A stretch of DNA of 64,000 nucleotides from Trichosporon coremiiforme (Eukaryota > Basidiomycota > Tremellomycetes > Trichosporonales > Trichosporonaceae), in NCBI GenBank assembly GCA_039545355.1, contig BCJJ01000029.1, positions 310,001-374,000 of the forward strand, read 5' to 3'. Both the position numbers and the translations under genes were made by a program. Of the stretch, positions 34,743-47,454 are shown in pieces. The number at the start of each line of letters is the position of its first letter. Within the stretch, counting starts at the first letter, position 1. The notes beneath the pieces were generated by a model. It saw only the letters and a list, made by a program, of their open reading frames with translations. It searched no databases and had not been told where the DNA came from.

Positions 34743-36457
34743 TTAGTCGAAGCCAGCCGCGTACGAGGAGCCGAGAGGCGTGATGTAGCCGTTGCTGCTC
34801 ATAAGCGCGTTGTTGGGGTTGACGTTCTGCATGTCCTGCATGACACCGAAGGGAGCGTAGCGCTGGATCCAGTCTTGCTGCTCCATCCACTTGCTCATCT
34901 CCGAGTGCATGTACCAGATGGCGCCCTCATCGCACTGAGCGCCGTTGTTGAAGTTCTGGCACGCGTACTCGGTGACCCAGAGGGGCTTGTTGACCTGGTT
35001 GTGGAAGTTGATGAGGTACTGCTTGAAGTGCTCAACATCGACGTCGTAGTAGTGGACCGGAGCAAAGTCAGCAGTGCACTCCCAGTCGGCGTGACCCTGC
35101 TCGGTACAAGTCTGGTGGAAGCGTTTGACCCACTCAACTCCGTCAGGAGCAGAGGTAGGCGCGGCACCACCGAGCTTGATACCCTTGTTGTTACGGAGAG
35201 GAAGGAACTTCTCAATCCAGATCCAGACGGAGTCCTCGGGAGAGATGGCGGACTGGTCGTGCTGGTTGGGCTCGTTGAAGAAGAGGGCGTTGGCGACGAG
35301 GGCGCCATCGAAGTTCTTGTTGACGTTCTCGTCCCACGAGCCATCGTCGATCTTGGACCTGCCCCAGAGCATAGGAACGAACTCGAGACCGGCGTCGTCG
35401 GCGGACTTGACACGGTACGACGACCAAGTGTAGTACCACGAGGACTTGGATCCAATGTAGTTGGTGATGTACTGCTGGTCATTAGGTCCCCAGTAGTCAC
35501 CGTTGGGCCAAGCGATACCGAGCTTGGAGCCAGTGTTCTTCCAGCCAGCAGTGGCGCAACCACCCGAGGTGCTCTGGACCTGGGGAGGTGCGGCAGAGGC
35601 TTGCGGTGGGGCCTCAGCGGAGGCCGACTGCTGCGGGTCCTGCTGCTGCTGCTGCTGGTCCTGGTTCTGGTCCTGCTGCTGCTGCTGCTGGTCCTGGTTC
35701 TGGTCCTGCTGCTGCTGCTGCTGGTCCTGGTTCTGGTCCTGGTTCTGCTGGTCCTGGCCCTGCTGCTGGTCCTGACCCTGCTGCTGCTGGTCCTGACCCT
35801 GCTGCTGCTGGTCGGCGGTCGCGGTGGAGGAGGGCTCCGACAGCGTCGGGGCCGCAGGCGAGGGGCGGACCTTGCACTTGCGTCCGTCGGGAAGGGTGGA
35901 GATCTGAGGAGCATCACGCTTCACCTTGGAGCTGCGAGGAAGACCGGCGTGGTAGTTGCGCTCGACCTGCTTGACATGGCGAGCATGCGCGGCGCGGCGC
36001 TGGACACCACCCTGGTGCTTGGCGGCAACCTGTGAATGGTCAGGGATTGTGTTCTGTTTTCGGTGTACTGGTGAAACGAGGGTGGATCCTGATCAACGCC
36101 CTTCGTTCGGCACAGACCAAAGAGGACGATACAAAGAGGACGATACATGTGCCGGCTTCCTTGGCGTAGACGTCCATGCACATATGACGCCCCATTGATT
36201 GGATCTACGCAGTAGGCAGCATGGGCTGTCTGTTTGCTCAAGCAATCGAACGGACTCGGTGACGTTATGAGGAATGGGTCCGACGACCGACTGGGGGAAG
36301 ATTCCGAGGCAAGGAAGGCTCCTCCGATCGAGCGGGCGGCTGGCCTAAGGGTCCGAGCGATGACTGAGGACTGCTGCGGAACACTTACCGGAGTGGCCTC
36401 GAGAGCGAGACCGGCGAGGGCGAGGTAGGGGAGGACGGTAGCGAGGTTGGCGAACAT
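34743..36457 (-). CDS. Secreted GH128-type beta-1,3-glucanase-like protein with Gln-rich linker
   Basis: Predicted 451 aa in two exons: 36457-36389 and 36029-34743, separated by a 359-nt intron. Exon 1 is a signal peptide (MFANLATVLPYLALAGLALE). A basic segment follows with a Kex2-like Lys-Arg just before DAPQ. Then comes a Gln/Asp/Asn-rich linker of about 70 residues, built partly from an 11-residue DQNQD-plus-Q6 repeat. The catalytic-type domain (residues about 180-451) shows LGIAWPNGD, SSWYYTWSSYR, FVPMLWG, ALFFNEPNQ (glutamate in the FNEP motif), VHYYDVDVEHFKQYL, WVTEYAC and FGVMQDM. These match the Asl1-like glycosyl hydrolase catalytic core, which acts on cell-wall beta-1,3-glucan. No GPI or TM signal is seen at the C-terminus. 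Cell-wall location is inferred. Confidence 0.88.
35637..35830 (-). repeat. 33-bp coding repeat (Gln-rich) in the GH128 gene
   Basis: Three near-identical 33-bp units (CTG run plus GTCCTGGTTCTGGTC on the + strand) followed by degenerate CTGCTG/GACCCTG units. They encode the DQNQD-Q6 linker in frame on the minus strand. Such a tract is prone to length variation between strains. Confidence 0.8.
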
Positions 36458-38625
36458 GACGGGGATGAGTTACGTTGCAGATAAACCTGGCTAGGCGATG
36501 GTGGTATTAGGGATAGGGCGTTGTTGAGAGTCGATGGGTGACTGGCGTTCGAGAGAAAAGCGACGTTAGAGAGAGTGTGGGTAGTTGAGCGATCGTGAGG
36601 GTAGGGGTAGGCGACAAGGCAGAGATCAACTCTGTTGCGAGTCTGGCGGGGTCGAGAGATTAAGAGGAGAGTAGGTGGTGGAAGAAATTAGAGATGGTGA
36701 GGAAACAAGAAGAGGAGAGAGAAACGAGGGATGAGGAGAGGAGGATCCGTGGACGAGGGAGAGGCCCGGGGGAGGAGGGGGGGGGAGGAAGGGACCAAGG
36801 GGTGATGCACGCTGGCTGGCTGGCCATTGAACTGGATGGGTGATGGTGTGTGTCGTGTTGGGCCGTTGCATCGAAGCGCCTGGTTCCTGAGCACCAAGAG
36901 CGAGACAGCCTGAGGGGGTCCGTCGTTTGGCAGGCTGGGACGTCGGATGAGCTAGTCGTCTATGGCCAAGCCGTTCTTCACTGGGCAATCCAAGGGGACG
37001 GCCCACCGGAACCCTGCGTCCCTTGCACCCCGGTCCCCCGGCGACGGCGAGAGACGAGAGGCAGCCGTCCAAGGGGCCCAAGCGTCACCGCGATGCGATC
37101 GCACCCTCACACCTCATGGTCTTGGTGGTCCTGGCTCTTCCTGGGCCGTCCGGGCGGTCCTGGACCCCGGCGAGTCGCGTTAGCTTGGCCTGACAGGGAA
37201 TGCTGCTGAGCCGTCGCGGCCGGCGTAGCGCAGTAGCGTCGCGGCGTCGTGGGCGTAATCCATGAACCCATGTTCCATTAGGCACCACGGAGCATCGCTA
37301 TTTCTCCATTAACCTTCCTGTGATCCTCCTCGATGAAGTTTGTAACGTCAGACCCTGAGTATGCTAGGGTCACGGAACGTTCGGCTTGTCGAACCCATCC
37401 TGGCGTCCTGAATGTCTGCCTGGTGTGCGCCAGCATACGCGTCCGACGCAATTCTGTGCAGAGAGAACCAACACCGGGGTCTTCCGTACGTTGGTGCGGC
37501 CAACCAGATGCGGCCATCAGGCGCAGATGCGGCGTACAAGACGCCCGGCGCACAGGCTCCTCCGGACTGCAGCATGCAGGCTTGTGCCCGCGCAGTCATT
37601 GTCAGAAACAGTCGCGCACACAAGAGGTAAGGCCCAAAAGCCGGGAGAGCGGGAAGGGCGCGAGGGGCAGGACGCGTCTATTGTCGCCTGGACCCTGAAC
37701 GAGATCATCCCATGTCCCATGAACGCTGCCGCTTGCGGCAAGCGACAGCCTTCCTCACCTCATTTCGCTCGCATGATCACACTAGCACTGCAGGTACTGC
37801 TGAATTCAGCACCCCAGTCCGGGCTGCCCAGCATGCCCAGCCTGCCCAGAGTGCCAGAGCACCACTTCGGAGGTTCGAATCATCACATCAGGCTCAAACT
37901 CAGGCCGGCTGCCGCCCAGCCCTTACTGGCCGTGTTTACACTTTGGCTTTGTCCCGGGACATGGCGACGAGCTTGGCCGATGCGCGCTCGCTGACGTTTT
38001 TAAGCTCAATGTTTTGGCTCGCAAGCCGGCCAGGTAGTCAAACGTGCTCGCATGCACAGTCCGTTTCATGAAAGAAGAAATTGCGACGCCGTCTTGTCAG
38101 CGATCCAGCATTCTGGCACCTTCAGAACACTCGGCATCCTTATCCGATCCCTCGTTTAAAGGACCCGCTATATCACACATGCTGGAAATGACCGCTGAGC
38201 GGACTCTGGAACCGGTTGCGGTCGCGAGACATGGCGAGACTGGCCTGGCACAAAAATACGGCGCTACTGACGGTCCCGAGGCCGTGCTATGCACGACGAG
38301 CTCCCTCCAGCGTGCATTGTGCGACCTGAGGCCCCGACTGCTCTGGCTGGGCCCGCTGAGCGCGCTGGGATCTGACAGGTTAGTCCGGCCCAGGAACGCG
38401 CAGATGTCTCACGGTCGCTGCTGCGGCGCCATGTGCGCCCTCCCAGTCGCGTCTGGCCAAGCCGGCGCCAGCCAGGCGTGCCGGCTGGGGCCCGTCCATC
38501 CAGCCGAGGGAGACGCCGACCTCCACTCTGGAAGTTGATTGCTCGCCAGACTGGACCCGGTCGGTACGATCGGTACATTGACATCTCACTCATCGGGCCG
38601 CTCACAGCAGTTCGAAACCGAGAAC
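36458..38625. other. Divergent GH128 / GPI14 intergenic region
   Basis: About 2.2 kb without a recognisable gene. 36458-36900 is purine-rich on the + strand (the CT-rich leader of the minus-strand GH128 gene), with a G-run near 36770-36790. The remainder has short, domain-free frames. A B-box-like GGTTCGAATC at 37872 has no matching A box, so I do not call a tRNA. Confidence 0.4.
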
Positions 38626-40086
38626 ATGTGGAGGCCGACTCTGCCTCGAAAATCACGGCGGAACACGGCCATCGTCCTCCTCCTCTCTGCGGCGGCGCAG
38701 CTCGCCCTCCTCGCCTACTCGCAGTATGTCGACGCACACCCCGAGCGCTTCGGCGGACTGCGGTACACGGACGTTGACTGGCGGGTTGTCTATGATGGAC
38801 TCGTCGCCACGGCTCGTCCGTCCTCTTCGCCGGCGACGGGACCGTTGGTGCCGAAGCTCGCCGACGCCGGTCTCGCTGTCGGAAGCCCGTATGCTAGGGC
38901 TACGTTCCGGTACACGCCTCTGCTGGTTGTGCTCCTCTCCCCGGCCTTGATTGCGCAGGTCCTTGGTCGTCTCCTGCTCGTTGTGTTTACGCTCGCCGTC
39001 TCCATTGTCCTGGACGGAGAGGTGGATGACTCGGGCTGGCGAAGACTCCACGCCCTCTGGAGCCTGAACCCCGTGGTGCTCAACATCTCCACCCGAGGCA
39101 GTCCGGAGGCCGTCCCGTGTCTCCTGACGTGCGGCCTGGTCCTCTGTCTCCGCCGAGCGGGTCTCAGCAGGCCCGAGCGCCCAACCCCCTCCGTGACTGT
39201 GCGCAAGGCCGGGCGCGTCATCGACACCAAGACTGTAGCAGCGGCAGAGGAGAAGAAGACGCAACAGGGGTGGCAGGATGCGGCGGCTGTCGCACTCGCC
39301 CTCGCGGCGAGCTACAAGATCTTCCCCGTCATCTACGTGCCGGCCATCTGGACCGCGCTCGCGCACAAGAGCGGGGGTTGGTTCGCGGCGCCCATCTGGC
39401 GTTTCGGGCTCATCACCGCCGTCACTGCAATCGCACTGAATGCGGCGCTGTATGCTGTGTAAGTTAACCTAACGCCGAGCTAGACCTGCGTATGACATTA
39501 GCTGACAGACAGATGGGGTGACGAGTTCCTGCACGAGACGTTCCTGTACCACCTCTCGCGCCTCGACCACCGGCACAACTTCAGCGTCTACTTCCTCCCC
39601 ATCTATCTTGCGCGGACGGCTCCGGCGCAGCTGCTGGCCGGACTCCAGGCCTTGCTGCTCAAGGTGGTCCGACACCCACTCGCCTCCTTCCTACCTCAGT
39701 TCGCCCTCGTCGCGCTGACGGGCTTTGCGCTCCCGGGCCCGTACACGCTCGAAATGACCATGTTCCTCCAGACGGCCGAGTTCATCGTGTTCAACAAGGT
39801 CCTCACGAGCCAGTACTTCCTCTGGCCGCTGCCTTTCATCCCCTTCCTCTCATTCCCGAGCTTGAGGTGGACGAAACTCGGAGTTGCGCTCGGAGCGTGG
39901 GTCGCGGCGCAGGCGCTCTGGCTCGGGTACGCGTACCGCCTCGAGTTCCTTGGTGAGCCGACGTACCTCCAGCTCTGGGGCGCGGGACTCACGCTCCTCG
40001 GAGTCAGCGCTTGGGGACTGGGTCAGCTCATCCTCGGCGCCGCGCCCGCCCCACCATCACCAGTCAAGACGTTCAAGATTGAGTAG
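38626..40086 (+). CDS. GPI14: GPI mannosyltransferase I catalytic subunit (PIG-M/Gpi14)
   Basis: Predicted 468 aa in two exons: 38626-39458 and 39513-40086. It adds the first mannose to the GPI core on the lumenal side of the ER, using dolichol-phosphate-mannose. The lumenal D-x-D motif is in YTDVDWRVVYDGL, at residues 49-51, followed by GSPYARATFRYTPLL, which is characteristic of the family. Exon 2 opens with WGDEFLHETFLYHLSRLDHRHNF, another PIG-M signature. Many hydrophobic helices follow, then a TFKIE end. I start at ATG 38626 because the N-terminal TM helix follows directly. The 3' end converges on NOT4 with 144 bp between stop codons. Confidence 0.93.
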
Positions 40087-40230
40087 GACGCTGTATGTAC
40101 ACTAGACAATTTTTGGACGTATTGCTATATCTTCAAAATGCACATGAAACAAATCTGCATGGGGGATTGTTTTGCTACGGCTGACTGACTATTGTTGGTT
40201 GTTGCTATTGCTGATGAAGAATGTTGTTGT

Positions 40231-42831
40231 TTAGAACCGCCTCTGCCCGTATCCGACGCCGCCGTAGACCTGCTGCTGCTGTTGTTGCTGCTGGTACTCG
40301 TTGTACCCAGGAGGAACGCCGTAGTGCGTCTCACGCTGCGGCGAGCCGTACGCGCTACCGTAGCCCGAGGGCTGGTAGGGCCGCGGCGGCTGGCCGTAGC
40401 CGTACTCCGAGCCGCGCTCCGAGGCGGCAGAGTGGGCAGAGTGCGAGAGACCCGAGCCGCTGTTGAGCTGCGCGAGAGCCGGGTGGAAGTGCTGCGGCGC
40501 ACGCGGCTCTTCCGGCGCGTAGCCGTTCGAGCTCGGCGCACGACCCCAGTCCTCCCTTCCGCGGAACGGCGAGCCGCTCCTGGCCGATCCAGACGCCAGG
40601 CTACCACGACGCGCAAACTCGAACCGCGACGCAGTGCGCGGCGCCGGGTCCGCGTCAGACGTGGAGCTAGCCTCGGCGGAAGGCTCCTCGGACGTCGGCA
40701 CAGAACCAGTCTCCAGCGGCGACGAGGGGGCGAACGGAGCAAACGACCCCGAGTAAGCACCCACGCTGATGGTGTCGAACCGCGGCAGCGCGATCAGCGA
40801 CGTCAGCGGAATGCCCAGCTTGGGAAGCTGCTCGAACAGCGGGTCGAACTTGGTCGGCTCGAACGCGCCGAGCTCGTGAGCGAGCGCAAGCAAGCGCTTG
40901 CACTCGTCCTCGTCGATGCCGAGAGAGAACGAAAAACCAGCATCGCGCGCATCGGGCTCCATGAAGACGTCGTCGAAGTCCGGGTACGGCGAGTGGATCT
41001 GGTACTCGGTCTCCTTCTTCGTCGCCTTGGGTGAAGAGGGTCCAGCCTCGGGCTGAACCTTCTCCTGCTCGCTGGCCTTGTCCGACTCGGGCGTGGCAAC
41101 AGGCGGGGGCGCAGGCTCCTCGGTCGCAGGCGGTGTCGGCGAACGCGCAGGCTCCTTCTTGGTCTTGGTCTTCTCGGTTGTCGAGGGACCGAGTCCTGGG
41201 GGCGGGGCGAGTCCAGGTGGGGGCGGGGGAGCGGATTTGGTGGTGGGAGTGGAAGTGGACGATGATGAGGTTGCGGGTTGGTGTGGCGTGATGTTGACGG
41301 TGACGGGCTTCTTCTTCGGAGAGTTGTGAGCGCTGCCGGTCGTGATAGAACCGACAGCTCCCGCAGAACCAGCACTGGAAGCTTCGCTCCGCACACGTGT
41401 CATGTTTTGCGGCTTCTTCTCCTTTTTCTGATGGACCGGCGGCGCGGGTGAGGGAGCCGGCGGCGGGAACGCAGCAGAGCTCCGGCCCAGAGGGATCAGC
41501 GTGCTCTGGATCTTCGTAGGTCGAGACGAGCCCACGGGCGATGGACGACCCGTCGCCGATCCCGGACGCGCAGGCGAAGGACGCATGCCCCAGCTGGCGC
41601 TGCGCGGGAGGGCCGTGTTCGAGTCGACATCGTCGTGGGAAGGCTTTGGCCACGCAGACTTGGAGGATAACGGTGGCGGTTGGATCTGCGATTGCTTCTG
41701 TCGTGCGTCGTACTCTGCCGGACGAGTGAGGGCGGTGATAAGGTCGGTGCGCGTGAAGCAGTCGCCTTCGCCTCCCCATTCATGCAGGCTATGGCAGTGA
41801 GCATTGTCACACTTCATGCCTCGTAGGAAAGCGTCGCAATACCGGGCCGTTCCGTACGAAGCATGAAGCACCTGTCCTGGAGGACCCTGGGGTGCAGGGA
41901 TACCGTCCAGAGATGAGATTGCCCGTGCAGCGTCCTCGCGCCGAACATAAACAATATAGATACCCGTGGACGTCGCAGGTGTATCGCTATCGGGACCGGG
42001 CGTCACAGAAGAGATCACGGTCCGGTCCTTCAAGTACAGTCGCGCAATCTTGCCGTACTGTCCAAAGTACTCGTTCGATCGAAGAATGGAGACAGACTCT
42101 TCCGGTGAAGAGCCTGGAATCTTCATTCCAACAACGTAGACCGAGTTCTTCATGACAATCCGCGTGTCGAGAAAGTGGCGCCGTCCCATGGTGTCGAGCT
42201 GCTTGGTGATCTTGGCTCGCCTAGCCTTCTTCTCCTTCGCTCTGCGGACCCTGTAGCGTTGTTAGCCGCGAAGCGCATATCATGTTGTTGCGATGTTACG
42301 TACTCATCAAAGTCCACGGGCTGGAAGACGACGGACGCGGCATCATACTTTCGACGGCAACCGGGGCACCTCGGATCGTCTCGCAGGAGCTTGTTGTAGC
42401 AGAATTGACAAATCTAATGAAGAAGCATGAGTATAGGGTCATGGGGTTATGACAAAGGTCACTCACCTGCAGACCGCATTGACATGGCTTAAAGTTCTGA
42501 TCGGACAGGTCGAGGGGCTCGGCACAAACCATGCAATCGGGGTCATCCTAATGTACTGTCAGCAAGCCCGCGCGTCAACGCCTAGGTGTGCACACGACGA
42601 CGGCTAAACGCGTCACATGCTCGAGCATGCATACGCTAGTGCCTCTTGTTCGTGTGCCAACCCGTGACCCACCTCTTCGTCACTCCAAGCGACATCCTGC
42701 AGCTGTTTGAGAACTTCACGGTTTACTCCGCCGGATGACGACTGGCCACCCGAGCTGATCGATCCACGAAGGGCTCCGAGTGGCTGCTGACCGGTTGTGG
42801 GGTTGACGGGGAGTGGGTGGACGGTAGGCAT
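40231..42831 (-). CDS. NOT4: CCR4-NOT E3 ubiquitin ligase Not4/CNOT4
   Basis: Predicted 789 aa; exons from the start: 42831-42673, 42547-42467, 42413-42304, 42250-40231. A C4C4 RING starts at about residue 58 (CMVCAEPLDL, CQCGLQICQFCYNKLL, CPGCRRKYD), then a coiled Lys/Arg stretch, an RRM (NSVYVVGM... IYIVYVRREDAARAI) at about 150-235, and a C3H1 zinc finger (C-x8-C-x4-C-x3-H) right after it. This RING-RRM-C3H order is the Not4 signature. The rest is Pro/Ser-rich with a short HN/FxxF-like segment, and the C-terminus is Gln/Tyr/Gly-rich ending GYGQRRF. It ubiquitinates ribosomal and other substrates in co-translational quality control. Divergent from BUD13, 650 bp between starts. Confidence 0.95.
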
Positions 42832-43481
42832 GTGTGTGAGTGGGGGAAATAGTGAGGGCGGGGGCGGATAGTTGGAGACGTGCTGGGTCTTGATGACTTA
42901 TGCTGGGGGTTGTTGGGGGGTATACTGGCGATCGCGTTGGAAAAAAACGGACAGGCGGCGTGTTGACGAGTCGCCTATGACGAGTCGTGTGTGCTGGTGG
43001 TAATGGTATCGATTCGAGAAGGGAAAGCGAGAACGTGGGACGAGATGATGGCGGAGGGGAAGGAAAAGTGGAACGCAAGGCTGAATGCAATGTTGGACAA
43101 TGGCCACTCAACACCTGCACACCATACAGGCAGCCATCCATGCAGGGAGCGGTCTCCTCACTGCTGGCTGGCTGGCCGCTGGCTGGCTGGCTGGATGCAT
43201 ACACGCTGGCTGCTGGAACACACACACTGCACCCTTACCCTCCACGTGGCGGTCTTACCGGGATTTTGCCACTGAGGCACCCTGGCGCCGTTTGCCACTC
43301 AACTGCATCGAATCGCACTACATCATCGACCCGCCCTATCACGACAAAACAACGACGGCAGCAGTGCCTTCGACCGACTGAACCAGTCTTCCGACGTGCC
43401 CTTGCAGCGAACAGCAGGGCCAGTCCTTCCAGACACTTCCCACGGACCTCGTCTCTCTGCCGCCCAAGCGCGCGACTCGCC
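42832..43481. promoter_or_regulatory. Divergent NOT4 / BUD13 promoter region
   Basis: 650 bp between two RNA-metabolism genes. Contains CTGG-rich short repeats (43165-43195) and a purine-rich side toward NOT4. No clear TATA box is seen. Confidence 0.4.
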
Positions 43482-44835
43482 ATGTCCGACCTCAAAACGT
43501 ACTTGGCCTCCAAGTGAGTGGTCTCAGAAGCTGCGCGGTACACGATGTGCACTGCAGCTGCTGTTTTCGTTGGTCCAAACTGACTTTCCTCAAAGGTACA
43601 TGTCTGGCCCAAAGGCCGACGCGATTCTGGCTCGCGCTGGAGTAGACAAGAAGAAGCGACGGAAAAAGCCGAAGAACGAGGACTACGTCGGCGGCAGCGG
43701 GAGTGCGAGTGGAAGCGGGCTGGTCCTAATGGACGAGGATCAGTGGAAGGGGTCGAAGCGGAAAGCCGACTTTGACTTAGACGGCGACGATGCCCCAGGT
43801 GCGTTTCCTCTAGCTGACACGGTGGTACCATGCTAAAGCTGACTTCCAGTTGTTGGCAAGGATGTCGCCACGTTCAAAAAGGGCCAGTCCTCATGGTCAA
43901 CTGTGGGTGCGACTGCTCTCCCCGTCCGAACGCGCGTCAAGTCGGAGCCACAGGACGGAGAGTCGCCCGCGCCCTCAACAGAAGACGGCGGTGAGCCGAA
44001 GCCGAAACAGCAGCTCACGAAGCGACGCGGGGGACTGCGGACAGCGGCCCAGATGGCTGAGGAAGCGGCCCGGGCAGCGGCGGAGGCGAAAGCTCGCTCT
44101 CCATCACCGGAGCCAGACGGAGCGCACACGCAGACGGTGCACCGTGACCGAAGCGGACGCGTGCTTGACGTCGAGCAGCTGAAGCAGGAGGCGCGGATTG
44201 AAGAGCTCGAGGAGAAGCTAAAGGAGGAGGAGCGCAAGGAGTGGACCAAGGGCTTTGTGCAGCGCAACGACCGCGAGGCCGCCGCGCAGGAGCTAAAGAA
44301 GATGGAGTCGAGGGATGTCGCCCGGTGAGTTTGGAGCTACTGAACGGCCCGAGTTTCATTCGCTGACCCCAGATATGCGGACGATGCCGAGATGAATCGC
44401 GAAATGCGTGAGGTCGAGCGCTGGAACGATCCGGCTGCGGCGTTCTTGACAGTGAGTACCCAAGTCTCGGCGCTCGGCATGGCGCGGCGTGTCTCGGCGG
44501 CTCTTGGCTCGCCGCACACCCTGCCAAGCTGCGTAACCCGTGCGATGAGCAAGTTAACGATCCAGAAGTCCAAGAAGTCGAAGTCCAAGGGTCCACGGTA
44601 CCAAGTGTACAAGGGCTCGTGGTCGGAGAACCGCTTCGGCATCCGCCCCGGATGTCGCTGGGACGGAGTTGGTGAGTCATCTTTCCCTGACCGAGCGCAC
44701 CTCAGCTGGCAATTGGCTTCACCTTAGCTAACGCCAGACCGCGGTAACGGGTTCGAGAAGAAGTGGATTCTGGCGCAGAACGCGGCCGCGCGCCGCGAGT
44801 ACGAGGGCAACCAGATGGACATGGAGGACATGTAA
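43482..44835 (+). CDS. BUD13: RES-complex splicing factor Bud13/Cwc26
   Basis: Predicted 330 aa in six exons: 43482-43513, 43596-43798, 43850-44324, 44373-44451, 44566-44671, 44738-44835. N-terminus [20 protein letters not shown] and the basic KKKRRKKP patch match Bud13. The middle holds SGLRTAAQ-like [14 protein letters not shown] and a Glu/Lys coiled coil. The C-terminal core is [20 protein letters not shown] followed by [11 protein letters not shown], the segment that binds Snu17/Ist3. The RES complex (Bud13, Pml1, Snu17) promotes splicing and nuclear retention of unspliced RNA. Exon 4 ends in phase 0 and the 114-nt intron after it is the longest of this gene. Confidence 0.95.
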
Positions 44836-47454
44836 CAGTAAAACCTTAAGAGCTGCACCGGCTGTATGTATCAACTACACCTTGCGGACCGAGGTGGAAG
44901 CTCGAGACCGAGCATCGAACACGCTTCGATATCGGCATGGCAGCTTCCACGCGAGGGATGCGCGCAAGATGAGCATGGAACATGCCTCTCTAGCTCTTGG
45001 GTGCGAGCCTCGCAGGACCTGATGGGGACCTGGTGAAAGGTTAAAGTGTGGTAAAGCACGGGAAGACGCGGGGGTTTATCGCCCCTCCTTCACGGCCCAT
45101 CGCGCGAGGCAAACAAGGGGCATCGGAGCAGAGCCCGGGCTGTCGCGGTGTAATGTGCGTCGGGTGAAGCGTCATCTGCGTTTCGGCTTGAATCAGCCGC
45201 TCTCCCAACCCGGGGTCGTCTGCATCTGGTGGACGATGGCGCGACGCATCGCAGTTCAATCTGTATCGTGCTGTTGCCCCCTCCAGGCTGTTGCGCACCC
45301 TGCAGCACGCCCTGCTGACCTGCTGCCCGGCGTGCAAGGGATGCATGGTGGACAGCTGCCCACTCATGAGGCTATTACGAGATTGGCCAAGACATTGACA
45401 CCCCCTTTCTTCACGATCTTATGCATGGGCAGAGAGGAGCGAAGAGCAGTCCTGGGGAGAGTGCGTGAGAAGGAATTAGGATCCAGGGCCCGTTTTTGGA
45501 CCCGAGATATCCGAGCGAGGCTGCTGTCGAGATGGGTAGCGGCCACCCGAACCAGCGCGGCCACCGCGGCCCAGCGGGCAAACTCTGAAGCTCCGGAGGA
45601 AGGAGCATAGGAGCAGGCCAGCAGGACGCGACACGAACGGAGGTGGGTGGAGGCGCACAAAAGTACAGAGGCGAGGCGAGACGCGACGGGCTATGAGCGA
45701 AAACTCGGAACCCCGGACATGGGGTGAAATGGCCTTGTCCTCTCAGTGGCGATTGGACGCTCAATGCTGGTGTTTGAGGTTGGGACTGCAGTACTGCATC
45801 AGACCTGAGGCGTCCGAGGTCGTGCTGAGCCTTAGTGCGGGGCTGTGACAGCTACGCTGATCACTCTGCGCGCCTTCGAGCCGGGGCGCCTGCAAGCTCG
45901 CGAGCGAGTGCTGGCCGGAGACCAGTTCGGACGCTAGACGGCGCGCACATGGGATGAGAGTTCTGCAATCCATCAGCGCACATGCATCCTCCATCCCAAG
46001 ACGATGGACAGACTCGTCTTCTACTTTGAGCTTGGAGCTTGTCAAGCCCCCCAGGTGCTCCAGGTGCGCCAGGTCCTGGATTATGGACGGTACCCATCGC
46101 CTGTCTCCGGTAAGCAGGCGGCGAGGGGCAGGAGGGGCAGGACGCCTCAGCGTTGGCTGGCGCTGGTCTGTGCGCCGTTAACGCTGATGAGTGGTCGCAA
46201 TGTCCCAGCGTCGTCCCAGCGTTATGCCGGCCGGAGACGGGGGTGTTCCTGAGCCTTCCTGACCTCTCAGCTCTCAGCTCTCGGGTTTGAAGCAGACGAC
46301 AGGGCTAGCCGGACAGGCTACTGGCGACTGACCAGACCCTGAATGATCAAGGATGGCCTGAGCCTGAGCTGGCAGAGCTGCCCAGAGCCCAAGCCTGATA
46401 GCCCGCAGAGTCTCTGACCTTCCCCGCCCGCGCCCCGTCCAGCCCCGCGTGGCTTGCATCCTGCGGCCTGGCAGCGGCGTCCTTGCGAGCTGCTCCAACT
46501 GAGGACGGCACCACGGCACACGCTCCATGACACCACGGCAATCAGCGAAAGAGCGAAAGCACGCCCCGCCCAGCTTACCCTCCGCATATACACCGTTCCA
46601 CCCACACACCACACCTTGATTGAGCCCCACCCACACGCCCACACCCGCACCCGCATCCACATACACTCCCAGTTACCCAGGTCCTTTTCGTTCCTAATCG
46701 CTTAACCTCCGCCCAACGCGATCGTCCGTCCCCCGTGGCCCCGTCTCAACCCCTCCTTCCACACACACTCACTCTCTTCCCATCTTGAATCCGCTCACCC
46801 TTCCATCCATCCACCTCCCCCGCACCCCACACCCACTCCTCCCAACCCGACTCTCCTCGCATACTCCGACTGTCCCAACCCACACTCGCCCATNNNNNNN
46901 NNNNNNNNNNNNNNNNNNNNNNNNNNNNNNNNNNNNNNNNNNNNNNNNNNNNNNNNNNNNNNNNNNNNNNNNNNNNNNNNNNNNNNNNNNNNNNNNNNNN
47001 NNNNNNNNNNNNNNNNNNNNNNNNNNNNNNNNNNNNNNNNNNNNNNNNNNNNNNNNNNNNNNNNNNNNNNNNNNNNNNNNNNNCTATCTCTGATCTTCCT
47101 CGGTCTAAGTTCCGCCAGCTCCAGCTCTCACCGAGTACCCTCGAGCAAACCCCCGGAGCCCGGCCAGCGACCTCGGAAAAGGACTACGCGAGCTACCTAC
47201 CGGCTCGACTGTGTGCATCGTCGACTATCTGTCGACGCGCTTCTGTGAATCAGCAGCGCGCCTTCCGTGTGCGCAGCTCGCAAGGCACACACCAATATTG
47301 ACGTGAACGGAGGCGACTCGAGTGGAGTGCACGTTCACCCGACGTTTGTTTCGTGCTTGCACCGCCGTCCTCCCCTCAGCTGTAACAAGGCGCTAGACGT
47401 TATCCCGAGTTACTAGTGAGACTTGCATAGTCTCCTCCACAATCAACAAGCAAC
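44836..47454. other. Intergenic region with assembly gap, PAL1 upstream region
   Basis: No recognisable gene. 45000-46500 has overlapping domain-free frames. 46560-46893 is very C-rich (CACACC/CCCACAC words), typical of a leader or promoter, and runs into the gap. 47084-47454 is a likely 5' UTR of PAL1, with several possible splice signals. Confidence 0.4.
46894..47083. other. Assembly gap (190 N)
   Basis: A run of N interrupts the C-rich PAL1 upstream region. The true length is not known from the sequence. Confidence 0.99.

Noticed and set aside
37872..37881. GGTTCGAATC, a tRNA B-box word
   Set aside because: No A box or cloverleaf at the proper distance upstream.
43160..43200. CTGG-rich short repeat considered as a regulatory array
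   Set aside because: A simple low-complexity run of few units; nothing distinguishes it from chance slippage.
46785..47093. Open frame crossing the N run
   Set aside because: It exists only because the gap has no stops; the real sequence is unknown.
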